The position numbers were made by a program, and so were the translations under genes. This document shows, in pieces, positions 1 to 10,795 of a stretch of 64,000 bases of DNA. Each line of letters begins with the position of its first letter. Within the stretch, counting starts at the first letter, position 1. Below the pieces are notes generated by a model. That model was not told where the DNA came from. It made no database searches and was given only the letters and a program-made list of their open reading frames with translations. The stretch comes from Pseudidiomarina taiwanensis (GTDB lineage: Bacteria; Pseudomonadota; Gammaproteobacteria; Enterobacterales; Alteromonadaceae): the NCBI RefSeq assembly GCF_003987435.1, contig NZ_PIQG01000005.1:62001-126000 (forward strand), read 5' to 3'.

Positions 1-743
1 ACCCACTCGAGAAAGCCAAAACCTATGTCCCGTTTTATATGGCGTTAACTGGTTTTATGATATCGCTGGTCACCATCAAAAAAGGTCTAAAGCATGTCGG
101 AATCAGCTTTTCGTTCTGGGAAGGTATTGCATTAGCGGTGGGAATTGCAGTGGTGGTTGCGGTGATCGGGAAAATTGCGATCAGCCGCTTGAAATTTGAT
201 CCATCCGCTGACCGTGAAATGCACTATACCAACGTTGAGAAGGTGTTCGCGATTCTGATGGTCGTTACTGCCTGTGCCATGGCTTTTGCGCACGGCTCAA
301 ACGATGTTGCGAATGCCATTGGACCATTAGCAGCAGTTGTTAGTGTGGTCTCAAATGGTGGTGAGATTACCAGCAAGGCACAACTCGAGTGGTGGGTGTT
401 ACCGGTCGGTGCGATTGGTATTGTTCTCGGCCTCGCCATGTTGGGGCGCCGCGTTATTGCGACCATTGGAAAAGGCATCACGCATTTGACTCCGAGTCGC
501 GGTTTCGCTGCTGAATTAGCTGCCGCAACGACTGTTGTTCTTGCTTCAGGTACTGGCTTGCCGATTTCAACCACGCAAACGCTAGTTGGAGCGGTACTTG
601 GGGTTGGGATGGCGCGCGGTATCGCAGCGCTCAATCTTGGCGTCGTGAGAAATATTGTGGTGTCGTGGGTCGTAACCTTACCCGCAGGTGCGGTTATGTC
701 GATTATTTTCTTCTTTATTTTGAAAGCGATCTTCGTGGTTTAA
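1..743 (+). CDS. PiT-family inorganic phosphate transporter, 3' part
   Basis: The C-terminal part of an inner-membrane phosphate permease of the PiT (PitA/PNaS) family; the 5' end lies outside the window and the frame is open from base 3. About 246 residues are visible. The family signature GSNDVANAIGP lies mid-way, followed by hydrophobic segments and the second-repeat motif STTQTLVGAVLGVG. These paired motifs form the substrate path in the family, which moves phosphate with a cation. A strong terminator follows 20 bp after the stop, so this is the last gene of its transcript. The family call is firm; PitA versus a Na-coupled subtype cannot be decided. Confidence 0.9.
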   Translation, partial: PLEKAKTYVPFYMALTGFMISLVTIKKGLKHVGISFSFWEGIALAVGIAVVVAVIGKIAISRLKFDPSADREMHYTNVEKVFAILMVVTACAMAFAHGSNDVANAIGPLAAVVSVVSNGGEITSKAQLEWWVLPVGAIGIVLGLAMLGRRVIATIGKGITHLTPSRGFAAELAAATTVVLASGTGLPISTTQTLVGAVLGVGMARGIAALNLGVVRNIVVSWVVTLPAGAVMSIIFFFILKAIFVV

Positions 744-763
744 TAGCACACCAGAAGTTGCAT

Positions 764-790
764 AAAAGGGGAGCTTGGCTCCCCTTTTTT
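764..790 (+). terminator. Rho-independent terminator after the PiT gene
   Basis: A perfect inverted repeat, AAAGGGGAGC and GCTCCCCTTT with a 3-4 base loop, runs into a T-tract. It separates the phosphate transporter from the ECF sigma operon. Confidence 0.9.
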
Positions 791-874
791 ATTTTTTGAT
801 ACAAATAAAAACTTTTTTCCCGCCCGAAACGAATACAGTAATGAATTCGTGAGGCTCAATTAAAAAGGAACCAT

Positions 875-1417
875 ATGTTTGCTCCATCTGACCAACGCTT
901 GGTCAAGCGCGCTCGGGCGCATCATAAGCAAGCATGGCTGCAATTAGTCAAGCGCTATGAAGGGTTGGTGTTTAACCATGCGCTGCGGATGACAGGGAAT
1001 CGCGATGATGCGATGGATGTGATGCAGGAAGTCTTCATCTCAGTGTTTCGCAATCTTCATTTATGGCGCGGCGATAGCTCATTTAAGACCTGGCTGATGA
1101 CGATTGCACAACATCGCTGCGTTGAACACTTCCGGCGCCAACGTCCGCAAGCGCAAGAAGATGTGCTGGAACATATCGCTAGTGATGATGATTGGCACAA
1201 CCCAGAGGCGGTCTATCGTGGTCAGGCACAGGGTCAACAGCTGGTTCGTGCGATGCAAGCATTGCCGTTTGAACAGCGCCAAGTGGTTGAATTGAAGTTT
1301 TTTCAGCATTTAACGTTAGAGCAAATTGCACAACAAACAGACTGTTCAGTGAATACCATCAAGTCTCGATTTTATAAAGCAATCGCTGCGTTACAGCAGC
1401 AGTTGGAGTCGCTATGA
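875..1417 (+). CDS. ECF-type RNA polymerase sigma factor
   Basis: A 180-residue extracytoplasmic-function sigma-70 factor. Region 2 is seen at about residues 30-75 (ALRMTGNRDDAMDVMQEVF, then W and the FKTWL helix) and region 4 at about 125-175 (LPFEQRQVVELKFFQ, LTLEQIAQQ, SVNTIKSR helix-turn-helix). It directs polymerase to a small regulon, probably including its own operon. The start ATG follows AAAAGGAA. The stop overlaps the next gene by 4 bases (ATGA), as is usual for a sigma factor with a partner or anti-sigma protein. The inducing signal cannot be read from the sequence. Confidence 0.9.
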   Translation: MFAPSDQRLVKRARAHHKQAWLQLVKRYEGLVFNHALRMTGNRDDAMDVMQEVFISVFRNLHLWRGDSSFKTWLMTIAQHRCVEHFRRQRPQAQEDVLEHIASDDDWHNPEAVYRGQAQGQQLVRAMQALPFEQRQVVELKFFQHLTLEQIAQQTDCSVNTIKSRFYKAIAALQQQLESL

Positions 1418-1965
1418 AGACAGAAAATGAATTTATCGAATGGGTACAGCGGCAAGCCGACCAACTTGAACCCGAAGCTGTACCCCCGTGGCCACGCGAA
1501 CACAGCTATCAAGGTCAACAAGCGCTCGCGTGGTGGCAGCGCCCGTGGTTGCCAATGGCATCCCTAGCGACGTCCTTTATGGCGGTATTTATGGTGCTTG
1601 CACAAGTGCAATTAACGATTGATGAGCACGGCTTCAGTTTGCGTTTCGGTGATAACACGCAGCAGCAACTGACCGCCCTGGTTGAACAGCGCATGGCAGA
1701 GTATGGCGCCGACCAGCAGGTTCTCCTCGCGAACTATGCAAGTAACTTGCGAGCCGATTTGCGCACCGATATGGCGACAGAGATTGCCAGTGCGAATCAG
1801 ACCTTAGTGAATTATTTGCTTGCGACCAGTCGCGAGGAGCGTCGTGATGATATGGCAGAACTTATCCGATATGTGAATTCGCAGCGCGAGGATGATCAAG
1901 TCTACTTTGCCAATCAACTGCAGCAATTATCTGAAGATTGGTATTTACCCCAGGAGAATGAATGA
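1414..1965 (+). CDS. Single-pass membrane protein, probable anti-sigma partner
   Basis: 183 residues. There is a short charged, tryptophan-rich N-terminal region (to about residue 45), one hydrophobic segment (about 46-65, LPMASLATSFMAVFMVLAQV), then a long polar, probably helical region rich in Q, E and R. Start and stop overlap both neighbours (ATGA junctions at 1414 and 1962), so the three genes are translationally coupled. Position and topology fit an anti-sigma factor: cytoplasmic N-terminus, one membrane helix, periplasmic sensor. No ZAS zinc motif (HxxxCxxC) is present, so the assignment rests on context. I do not recognise the family. Confidence 0.6.
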   Translation: MKTENEFIEWVQRQADQLEPEAVPPWPREHSYQGQQALAWWQRPWLPMASLATSFMAVFMVLAQVQLTIDEHGFSLRFGDNTQQQLTALVEQRMAEYGADQQVLLANYASNLRADLRTDMATEIASANQTLVNYLLATSREERRDDMAELIRYVNSQREDDQVYFANQLQQLSEDWYLPQENE

Positions 1966-2621
1966 TGAAAACTGTTTTAACCGCAACTAGTATCGCGATT
2001 GCATTGAGCGTGGGTATCGCAACTCAGGTTTTCGCAGACGAATCTCAGAATCGCTTGAAAGAGCAACTTGAGGTGATGAATAGCATTATGCAAACCAAAA
2101 TGGGGCAGCAAGCCAGTGAAAAAGGGAAGCGCGTCAGAGTAGTTCGAAATGAGTTGGAGTACACTTACTTAAAGGACCAAGGCGTGGTGTATCGTGTCCC
2201 ATTTTGGAAAAGTCGCTTTGAGTTTGTAACTGTGAATGGAGCCGTGACGATTCCGCCTATGCCGCCGATGCCTCCGATGCCGCCAATGGTTGAGCTTTCA
2301 GATGATATGGACGTCGTAGTTGATGAGGTCGATATTGATATGGAAATCATTGACGGTACAACTGCCGGTGGTACTCGCATTGTTCAGCGTGTACTTGAAG
2401 AAGATGGTCAAAATATTGAAGTTGTTATTGATGGCGATGAGGTCGTGATCAATGGCGAACCCGTTGAAGTTGAAGGCGCGCGCGCAATTTTTGTTGGTCA
2501 ACGTGAGAATACTCGCGAATTAGCAGAGCTTGCACGTAAATTACGTGAGCAGCGGCGCCAGCTTCGCGACCTGAACTTCGCCTTAGAAAATAACCAAGGC
2601 GAGGGGAAAGTGAAACTTTAA
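1962..2621 (+). CDS. Exported coiled-coil protein of the ECF operon, N-terminal part before an in-frame stop
   Basis: 219 residues with a clear signal peptide (cleavage near VFA-DES). A Pro-Met repeat lies at about residues 98-109, an acidic stretch rich in D, V and I follows, and an E/R/Q-rich coiled coil starts at about 180. Two in-phase ATGs exist (1962 and 1965); AGGAG at 1952-1956 is better spaced for 1965. The TAA at 2619-2621 falls inside the coiled coil, and the same frame stays open for another 121 codons, so the protein looks truncated by a nonsense mutation. Function is unknown; a periplasmic target or sensor of the ECF system is plausible. Confidence 0.65.
   Translation: MMKTVLTATSIAIALSVGIATQVFADESQNRLKEQLEVMNSIMQTKMGQQASEKGKRVRVVRNELEYTYLKDQGVVYRVPFWKSRFEFVTVNGAVTIPPMPPMPPMPPMVELSDDMDVVVDEVDIDMEIIDGTTAGGTRIVQRVLEEDGQNIEVVIDGDEVVINGEPVEVEGARAIFVGQRENTRELAELARKLREQRRQLRDLNFALENNQGEGKVKL
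2253..2288 (+). repeat. Four tandem 9-bp units encoding Pro-Pro-Met
   Basis: CCGCCTATG, CCGCCGATG, CCTCCGATG and CCGCCAATG lie in tandem and in frame, giving PPMPPMPPMPPM in the exported ECF-operon protein. The units differ only at synonymous wobble positions, so the peptide repeat appears to be under selection. Copy number could still vary by slippage. Confidence 0.85.
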
Positions 2622-2648
2622 CAGCAAATTGCTGCAGTCGAAAAAAGT

Positions 2649-2987
2649 ATGGAGCAGACGCGCGCTGAAATTGAAGCCATGCGTGCTGAGTTGCGCGAGC
2701 TAGGGAAAACCATGCGGGCCGAAGCAAAAGAGCGCAAAGCCAAGCGCGAGCAGCAACGCCAACAAAGCGTTGCGCAGTTTGAACAAGTGATGGTAACGAC
2801 ACTTTGTGACTACGGTAATACACTCAAAGCCTTGCCAAAGGATGAGCATGTTACCTTTGTTCTTGAAGGTGCCGGTGATGATGGAACGGATAAGGTCTTT
2901 ATTTTCCGCCAGCGTGATATTGCTAATTGCTCAGGTAAAAAAGGCGCAAGTGATCTTTTAACCAAGGCGACTACGTATAGCTTTTGA
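2649..2987 (+). CDS. Detached C-terminal part of the exported ECF-operon protein
   Basis: 112 residues from ATG 2649, but the frame is open from 2622, directly after the TAA of the upstream gene and in the same phase. The first ~50 residues continue the charged coiled coil (EQTRAEIEAMRAELRELG, KERKAKREQQRQQ). The rest is a small globular domain with two cysteines and the motif HVTFVLEG. It has no signal peptide and no ribosome binding site of its own, so it is most simply the second half of a 341-codon gene split by one stop codon. If translated alone it would be cytoplasmic. Confidence 0.55.
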   Translation: MEQTRAEIEAMRAELRELGKTMRAEAKERKAKREQQRQQSVAQFEQVMVTTLCDYGNTLKALPKDEHVTFVLEGAGDDGTDKVFIFRQRDIANCSGKKGASDLLTKATTYSF

Positions 2988-3018
2988 CCAATTAAATGAT
3001 TGGTTGTCATCTCTCTTT

Positions 3019-3046
3019 AAGCGCACCGCCTGGTGCGCTTTTTTTT
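3019..3046 (+). terminator. Rho-independent terminator of the ECF operon
   Basis: AAGCGCACC and GGTGCGCTT form a 9-bp stem with loop GCCT, followed by eight T residues. It ends the ECF operon before queA. Confidence 0.9.
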
Positions 3047-3094
3047 ACCCGGCAAAACGGTTAAAGTACGCGCACTTTGTCGAGGAGTGAACCG

Positions 3095-4141
3095 ATGAAA
3101 CTTTCTGACTTTAATTTTGATTTACCTGATGAACTGATTGCGCGTTACCCTCAAGCCGAACGCAGTGCGAGCCGACTGCTGTGTTTAGATGGTGCGACTG
3201 GAGCAGTTGCGCATCGTCAATTCACCGATATCTTGGCGCTACTGGAGCCAGGTGACTTGATGATATTCAACGACACTCGGGTGATTCCTGCCCGGTTATT
3301 GGGCGAGAAAGTTTCAGGTGGGAAAGTTGAGGTGTTGATCGAGCGGATCACCGGTGAGGGCCGAGTCCTTGCTCATGTGCGCAGCAATCGTTCCCCTAAA
3401 GAAGGTCAGCGGCTTATCCTCGAAGGTCAAGTTGAAGTCGAAATGAAAGGGCGTCAAGACGGCTTGTTTGAACTTGAGTTTCTCACTGCGGAGCCTGTGC
3501 TCGAAGTTCTTGAAAAGTACGGTCATATGCCACTACCACCGTATATTGATCGCCCCGATGAAGAGAGCGACCGAGAGCGTTACCAGACGGTTTATGGCAA
3601 GAAGCCGGGGGCGGTTGCAGCGCCTACCGCGGGACTTCATTTTGATGACCAATTGCTCGCAGCGATAGCAGCGAAAGGTATTAATACGGCCTATGTCACT
3701 TTGCACGTTGGTGCGGGTACATTCCAGCCGGTGCGAGTCGATGATGTCACCACTCACCAAATGCATAGCGAATATGCTGAGGTGCCAGCTGAAACCATCG
3801 CTGCAATCAATGCTGCTCGAGCTGCGGGTAAACGCATCATTGCAGTTGGAACGACTTCAGTTCGCTCGCTAGAGTCCGCCGCACAACAGGCCAAAGCCGA
3901 TGGTACTGAACTCAAACCATATTTTGCCGAGACGGATATTTTCATTTATCCGGGCTATGAGTTTCAACTCGTCGACGCCATGATCACCAACTTTCACTTG
4001 CCTGAAAGCACTTTGATTATGTTGGTTTCAGCATTTGCTGGACGGGAAGAAACACTGGCTGCCTACGCTCAAGCCGTAGCAGAGCGTTATCGCTTCTTTA
4101 GCTATGGTGATGCTATGTTTGTGACCCGTAAGCCAAGCTAG
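3095..4141 (+). CDS. queA: S-adenosylmethionine:tRNA ribosyltransferase-isomerase
   Basis: 348 residues. QueA transfers and isomerises the ribosyl part of SAM onto 7-aminomethyl-7-deazaguanine in tRNA, forming epoxyqueuosine. Family motifs are visible: [15 protein letters not shown] at the N-terminus, [13 protein letters not shown], the long [16 protein letters not shown] block, [11 protein letters not shown], and [18 protein letters not shown] near the end. The ATG at 3095 has GAGGAG 8 bases upstream; a TTG 18 bases earlier is less likely. tgt, the preceding pathway step, follows 39 bp downstream in the classic queA-tgt order. Confidence 0.97.
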   Translation: MKLSDFNFDLPDELIARYPQAERSASRLLCLDGATGAVAHRQFTDILALLEPGDLMIFNDTRVIPARLLGEKVSGGKVEVLIERITGEGRVLAHVRSNRSPKEGQRLILEGQVEVEMKGRQDGLFELEFLTAEPVLEVLEKYGHMPLPPYIDRPDEESDRERYQTVYGKKPGAVAAPTAGLHFDDQLLAAIAAKGINTAYVTLHVGAGTFQPVRVDDVTTHQMHSEYAEVPAETIAAINAARAAGKRIIAVGTTSVRSLESAAQQAKADGTELKPYFAETDIFIYPGYEFQLVDAMITNFHLPESTLIMLVSAFAGREETLAAYAQAVAERYRFFSYGDAMFVTRKPS

Positions 4142-4159
4142 CGTATACTGTGGCGATAA

Positions 4160-5918
<1,759 letters not shown>

Positions 5919-6030
5919 TGGATATCGACTCCTAAGCCGCAAAAAATAAGTGGTTGGAACGGTAAGTGCTTAGTGTAATTGAAAATGATCTGAGCCGCGA
6001 GGGTTAGGATCAATTATTCATCGATCCGAC

Positions 6031-6059
6031 TTTACATCGTTTGGCGGAATGGTTAGAAT
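6031..6059 (+). promoter_or_regulatory. Sigma-70 promoter of rpsU
   Basis: TTTACA (-35, 6031-6036), a 17-base spacer and TAGAAT (-10, 6054-6059) lie about 50 bp before rpsU. Both hexamers differ from consensus at one position and the spacing is ideal. Confidence 0.7.
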
Positions 6060-6097
6060 TGCGCACCATTTTTGATCAACAACAGAATTTTCATTGA

Positions 6098-6325
<228 letters not shown>

Positions 6326-6352
6326 GACTGCGCGTTAACACCAAAATTAGAG

Positions 6353-6382
6353 AGCCGAAGTGTTTTGCACTTCGGCTTTTTT
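6353..6382 (+). terminator. Rho-independent terminator after rpsU
   Basis: AGCCGAAGTG and CACTTCGGCT form a perfect 10-bp stem with a 5-base loop, followed by six T residues. Partial read-through here is the known way of lowering dnaG relative to rpsU in this operon type. Confidence 0.9.
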
Positions 6383-6444
6383 ATTGGGGCTTTCGTATAA
6401 CCCAGATCGGACGTAGAATAGCAACTCATCACTCACTGCAACTT

Positions 6445-6450
6445 TATAAT
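6445..6450 (+). promoter_or_regulatory. Consensus -10 box before dnaG
   Basis: A perfect TATAAT lies 18 bp before the dnaG ATG, with no convincing -35. If used, the leader would be only about 10-12 nt. No Shine-Dalgarno sequence is visible before the dnaG ATG, so translation would be weak. Confidence 0.4.
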
Positions 6451-6467
6451 TGGATTACCCCTAGTTC

Positions 6468-8210
6468 ATGGCCGGCTTAATACCCAAAAGCTTTATTCAC
6501 GACTTACTCGAACGCGCCGATATCGTCGAAGTGGTTGATAGTCGTGTGCCGTTGAAAAAAGCCGGTCGCAATTACCAAGCCTGTTGCCCATTTCATAATG
6601 AGAAAACTCCGAGCTTTTCGGTGGCACCCGACAAGCAGTTTTATCACTGCTTTGGTTGTGGTGAGCATGGGAATGCCATCGATTTTCTCATGAACTTTGA
6701 TGGTCTGGAGTTCCCTGAAGCGGTCGAGGAGTTGGCCTCGATGCTTGGCCTCGAAGTTCCTCGTGAAACTTCAGTGAATCCGCAAGCCGAGGCAAAAAAA
6801 CGTGCGCAGGCGCATGATGATTATCAGCTCATGGAACGTGCGACACAGTTTTTTGCCAAGCAATTACGCAGTCACAGCAACAGCAGCCAAGTTATTGACT
6901 ACTTAAAGGGACGAGGATTGACGGGCGAAACGGTCAAGCGCTTCCAAATTGGTTACGCCCCGAGTGAGTGGGACAGCCTCCAGAAAGCACTGGCTAATTC
7001 TGCTGCAACTCGCCAGCAACTGCTCGATTTGAAGTTATTGAATCAAGCTGATTCTGGCAAAGTATACGACTTCTTCCGTGACCGCATCATGTTCCCTATT
7101 CGTGACCGGCGTGGTCGTGTGGTTGGTTTTGGTGGGCGCATACTCGCAGGTGATGGACCGAAATATTTAAACTCACCTGAAACCCGAATTTTCCATAAGG
7201 GGCGTGAGTTATACGGCTTTTATGAACTGAAACAGGCGCATCGACAGCCGCAGCAAGTGGTGATTGTCGAGGGCTATATGGACGTTGTCGCGCTGGCGCA
7301 GGCGGGGATAGATTATGCAGTTGCTTCGCTCGGTACTGCGACAACTCCTGAGCAATTACAGATGTTGTTTCGTGCCACGCAGCGCGTGATCTGTTGCTAT
7401 GATGGCGATAGAGCAGGTCGCGATGCAGCCTGGCGGGCACTTGAAAATGCCTTGCCATTACTTACTGACGGCTTGGAAATGAGCTTTCTATTTTTACCCG
7501 ATGGCGAAGACCCAGATAGTTTGGTGCAAAAAGAGGGCGCCGAGAAGTTTGCTGAGCGGTTCGCGCAAGCACAAAGCTTTACCGACTACTTTTTTGAGCA
7601 TCTAAGCCGTGATCTTAACCTAGCGTCAGATGCTGGGCGGAGCGCGCTATTACGCGATGCTCGACCGCTCATCGAAAAGGTTGCCAGTCCGTTTTATCGT
7701 GAACTGCTGCTCGAGCGCTTGGCGAACTTATTGCGTCGTGAAACCTCACAAGTAGCCGCGCATATTCAAACCCCAAGCAAAACCAAAGGGAAACAGCCGC
7801 AACAAAAAATGACCCCGATGCGACGGGCGATTGGGTTACTGATTCAACATCCAGAAATTGGTCGAGAGGTGCCTGTTCACGAAGAACTGGCAGGGCTCGA
7901 TATTGCGGGTATGCCATTGTTATTAGAATTGCATCGCCTCACTCATCAGCAGCGTTACACCACAGCACAACTACTCGAAAGCTGGCGCGGGCGTCCGGAA
8001 GAAAAACCACTGCGACAACTGAGTCAATGGCAGCATCATCTCGAAGCGGATGCGGTTATTGCGGAATTTCGCGATATCTTCCTGTATTTTATTGACCAGT
8101 TCGTAGAGCAACGCGCGAGTGAATTACTTGAGCGGGAAAAACATGCACCGCTCACGCGTGCCGAGCGCGAAGAGTTTATGACGTTGCTGAAATATCGCAA
8201 AGGTTCGTAA
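6468..8210 (+). CDS. dnaG: DNA primase
   Basis: 580 residues. The primase makes RNA primers at the replication fork with DnaB. The N-terminal zinc ribbon is intact (C40, H43, C61, C64 in CCPFHNEKTPSF..HCFGCG). The RNA polymerase core and TOPRIM domain follow, with VIVEGYMDVVAL and YDGDRAGRDAAWRALE carrying the metal-binding Glu and Asp. The final ~140 residues are the divergent helicase-interaction domain. Length matches Escherichia coli DnaG. It sits between rpsU and a DUF3192 lipoprotein gene rather than directly before rpoD. Confidence 0.97.
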   Translation: MAGLIPKSFIHDLLERADIVEVVDSRVPLKKAGRNYQACCPFHNEKTPSFSVAPDKQFYHCFGCGEHGNAIDFLMNFDGLEFPEAVEELASMLGLEVPRETSVNPQAEAKKRAQAHDDYQLMERATQFFAKQLRSHSNSSQVIDYLKGRGLTGETVKRFQIGYAPSEWDSLQKALANSAATRQQLLDLKLLNQADSGKVYDFFRDRIMFPIRDRRGRVVGFGGRILAGDGPKYLNSPETRIFHKGRELYGFYELKQAHRQPQQVVIVEGYMDVVALAQAGIDYAVASLGTATTPEQLQMLFRATQRVICCYDGDRAGRDAAWRALENALPLLTDGLEMSFLFLPDGEDPDSLVQKEGAEKFAERFAQAQSFTDYFFEHLSRDLNLASDAGRSALLRDARPLIEKVASPFYRELLLERLANLLRRETSQVAAHIQTPSKTKGKQPQQKMTPMRRAIGLLIQHPEIGREVPVHEELAGLDIAGMPLLLELHRLTHQQRYTTAQLLESWRGRPEEKPLRQLSQWQHHLEADAVIAEFRDIFLYFIDQFVEQRASELLEREKHAPLTRAEREEFMTLLKYRKGS

Positions 8211-8377
8211 TTTTCCACACCTATTGGTGAGTTTCACAACTTACACATCGCAACACTTTCTCTCAAGCCCTTACAAATGCTTGCTTCAAGAGTTTGGCAT
8301 TGTTCTTGCATAATCCTTCTTGTCTGACGAAGAGACATAATAGTTCTAACCCTAGATGTAAGAAAAAGGAAGAGAGT

Positions 8378-8770
8378 ATGACGCGTACGAATAAATTAGC
8401 GCTTGCTGCCGCAGTTGTCGCAGCGAGTTTGAGTTTGCAAGGTTGTATCGTGGTTGCCGATGGTGATGGGGTTCGTGAGTGGGATAATTTAGCACAGCAT
8501 GAACGCGTTGAACGCGATAACCGTCGTGTGATTGCGAGCTTAACCGAAGGCGATGCCTTAGCCTCTATTCAGGCAGAACTTGGCACGCCTAACTTTTCTG
8601 AGCTGGTAGTGGATAACGGCACGCGCTACCGCGTATTGTATTACCGCACCCATCGGGTGACAGCGGACGGTGAAACCACTAAAGATGAATGCACCCCACT
8701 GGTCTTTCGTGATGACCAGCTGATCGGCACAGGCGAGCTTGCATTGCGCCAAATTCCTCTCGCTAACTGA
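8378..8770 (+). CDS. DUF3192 family lipoprotein
   Basis: 130 residues. A signal peptide ends in the lipobox LQGC, with the lipidated Cys at residue 23. The mature domain contains NRRVIASLTEGD, ELGTPNFSE, YRVLYYRT and TTKDECTPLVF, which I recognise as DUF3192, a small domain of unknown function in marine gammaproteobacteria. The fold may resemble SmpA/BamE-type lipoproteins, which share an early G-x-P turn after a helix; that is inference. ATG 8378 follows AAGGAAGAG; a 28-codon upstream extension would hide the signal peptide and is rejected. It lies between dnaG and rpoD. Confidence 0.8.
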   Translation: MTRTNKLALAAAVVAASLSLQGCIVVADGDGVREWDNLAQHERVERDNRRVIASLTEGDALASIQAELGTPNFSELVVDNGTRYRVLYYRTHRVTADGETTKDECTPLVFRDDQLIGTGELALRQIPLAN

Positions 8771-8798
8771 TTATTTTCTGGCTCAAAAGCACAGTTTC

Positions 8799-8807
8799 TG
8801 CTACAAT
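8799..8807 (+). promoter_or_regulatory. Extended -10 promoter before rpoD
   Basis: TGCTACAAT matches the extended -10 form (TG, one base, then TACAAT), 70 bp before rpoD. The expected start site (about 8813-8815) falls inside the 5' arm of the terminator-like hairpin at 8810-8840. Confidence 0.5.
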
Positions 8808-8809
8808 AT

Positions 8810-8846
8810 CCGGTCTTAAATTTTGCCTTTTTAAGGCCGGTTTTTT
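8810..8846 (+). terminator. Terminator or attenuator hairpin in the rpoD leader
   Basis: CCGGTCTTAAA (8810-8820) pairs with TTTAAGGCCGG (8830-8840) through 11 bp with one G-U pair, followed by six T residues. It would stop transcripts coming from dnaG and the DUF3192 gene. Transcripts starting at about 8814 lack the outer GC pairs and could escape. Confidence 0.7.
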
Positions 8847-8876
8847 CGCCAAGTTTAGAACAGGTGGTAGATCTGT

Positions 8877-10718
8877 ATGCAGCAGAGTCGTCAGTCGCAA
8901 CTCAGAATTCTTATTGCTAAAGGAAAAGAGCAAGGGTATCTCACCTTCTCTGAAGTAAATGATCACTTACCCTCTGAGATTGTAGATTCTGATCAAATCG
9001 AAGATATTATTGCCATGATCAACGACATGGGTATCAAGGTGTTCGAGAGTGCACCTGATGCTGATGAATTGATGATGAGTGAAGATACCGCTGATGAAGA
9101 TGCAGCGGAAGCTGCTGCCGCAGCACTTGCGAGTGTTGATGGTGAGCTGGGTCGGACAACTGATCCCGTGCGGATGTATATGCGCGAGATGGGAACGGTT
9201 GAGCTATTGACCCGTGAAGGCGAAATCGATATCGCTAAGCGTATCGAAGAAGGTATCAACCAAGTTCAATGTTCCGTCGCTGAATACCCTGAAGCAATCA
9301 ACTTCCTGCTCGAGCAGTGGGATACGTGTGAAGCTGAGGAAATGCGCCTGACGGATATCATCTCTGGTTTTATCGATCCAAACGAAGTGGACGAGGCACC
9401 TGTGAGTGCGACCCACATCGGCTCTGAATTACCAGAAGAAGAACTCGACGATGAAGATGATGACGATGACGACGATGATGACAGCGATGATGATGCATCA
9501 GAAGGCGGCATCGATCCGGAATTTGCGCGGCAGAAATTTGGTGAATTACGTGACCAATACGAAAAGACGCGCAAAGCCATCAGCAAGCATGGTCGTGACC
9601 ATGCCAAAGCGCGCGAGCAAATCGAAGCGCTAAGTGAATTGTTCAAACAATTCCGGTTAGTCCCAAAACAGTTTGACCGCTTAGTCAAAGACATGCGCGA
9701 TATGATGCATCGCGTGCGGGTGCAAGAGCGCCTGATCATGAAGATGGTGGTCGAACAAGCGAAAATGCCAAAACGGGCATTCATGAAGTTATTTGTTGGC
9801 CACGAGAATAACCTCAGCTGGCTAGATAAGGCGCTCGAAGGTAAAGGCGATTATATTGCCGCACTTGAAACCTTGCGTCCTGAAATCGAGCGCTGTACCC
9901 AAAAACTTGCGGAAGTTGAGCAAGAAACTGGGCTGACTATTGCCAAAGTAAAAGATATCAATCGCCGTATGTCGATCGGTGAAGCCAAAGCGCGCCGGGC
10001 GAAAAAAGAGATGGTTGAAGCCAACTTGCGTTTGGTTATTTCGATTGCGAAAAAATATACCAACCGCGGGTTACAATTCTTGGACTTAATCCAAGAAGGG
10101 AATATTGGTTTGATGAAGGCGGTAGATAAGTTCGAATACCGCCGTGGTTATAAATTCTCGACCTATGCGACCTGGTGGATTCGCCAAGCCATCACGCGTT
10201 CGATTGCGGATCAGGCGCGTACGATTCGTATTCCGGTGCATATGATTGAAACCATCAACAAACTAAACCGGATCTCGCGGCAAATGCTGCAAGAAATGGG
10301 GCGGGAGCCGACGCCAGAAGAATTGGCTGAGCGGATGGTGATGCCAGAAGACAAGATCCGTAAAGTCTTAAAAATTGCGAAAGAGCCGATTTCAATGGAA
10401 ACCCCGATTGGCGACGATGAAGATTCGCATCTTGGCGATTTCATCGAGGACACCACCCTCGATTTGCCTGTCGACTCTGCGACCTCAGAAAGTCTGCGTA
10501 ACGCGGTTCGCGACGTGCTCGGTGGACTCACTCAGCGGGAAGCGAAAGTGCTGCGGATGCGCTTTGGTATCGATATGAATACCGATCACACCCTAGAGGA
10601 AGTCGGTAAACAGTTTGACGTAACCCGTGAGCGGATCCGTCAGATCGAAGCAAAAGCTCTGCGCAAGTTGCGTCACCCAAGTCGCTCTGAGCAATTAAAG
10701 AGCTTCTTAGACGAATAA
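8877..10718 (+). CDS. rpoD: RNA polymerase primary sigma factor RpoD
   Basis: 613 residues, the same length as E. coli sigma-70. Region 1.1 is at the N-terminus. The non-conserved region contains a run of about 13 aspartates with few interruptions (near residues 190-208). Region 2 ([61 protein letters not shown]), region 3 and region 4.2 ([28 protein letters not shown]) follow. It is the housekeeping sigma factor for growth transcription. It has its own leader promoter and a strong terminator, so it can be expressed apart from dnaG. Confidence 0.98.
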   Translation: MQQSRQSQLRILIAKGKEQGYLTFSEVNDHLPSEIVDSDQIEDIIAMINDMGIKVFESAPDADELMMSEDTADEDAAEAAAAALASVDGELGRTTDPVRMYMREMGTVELLTREGEIDIAKRIEEGINQVQCSVAEYPEAINFLLEQWDTCEAEEMRLTDIISGFIDPNEVDEAPVSATHIGSELPEEELDDEDDDDDDDDDSDDDASEGGIDPEFARQKFGELRDQYEKTRKAISKHGRDHAKAREQIEALSELFKQFRLVPKQFDRLVKDMRDMMHRVRVQERLIMKMVVEQAKMPKRAFMKLFVGHENNLSWLDKALEGKGDYIAALETLRPEIERCTQKLAEVEQETGLTIAKVKDINRRMSIGEAKARRAKKEMVEANLRLVISIAKKYTNRGLQFLDLIQEGNIGLMKAVDKFEYRRGYKFSTYATWWIRQAITRSIADQARTIRIPVHMIETINKLNRISRQMLQEMGREPTPEELAERMVMPEDKIRKVLKIAKEPISMETPIGDDEDSHLGDFIEDTTLDLPVDSATSESLRNAVRDVLGGLTQREAKVLRMRFGIDMNTDHTLEEVGKQFDVTRERIRQIEAKALRKLRHPSRSEQLKSFLDE

Positions 10719-10741
10719 ATTGCAATTCCAGTCATGACAAG

Positions 10742-10775
10742 CGGGCGGAAATTTTCTATACTTCCGCCCGTTTTT
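10742..10775 (+). terminator. Rho-independent terminator after rpoD
   Basis: CGGGCGGAA and TTCCGCCCG form a 9-bp stem, with an 11-base loop and five T residues. Confidence 0.9.
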
Positions 10776-10795
10776 CTTACCCGCTATTCGAATAT

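Noticed and set aside
9266-9784. Reverse-strand open frame of 172 codons, very Ser-rich
   Set aside because: It mirrors the Asp-coding run and other codons of rpoD; no ribosome binding site and no protein-like composition.
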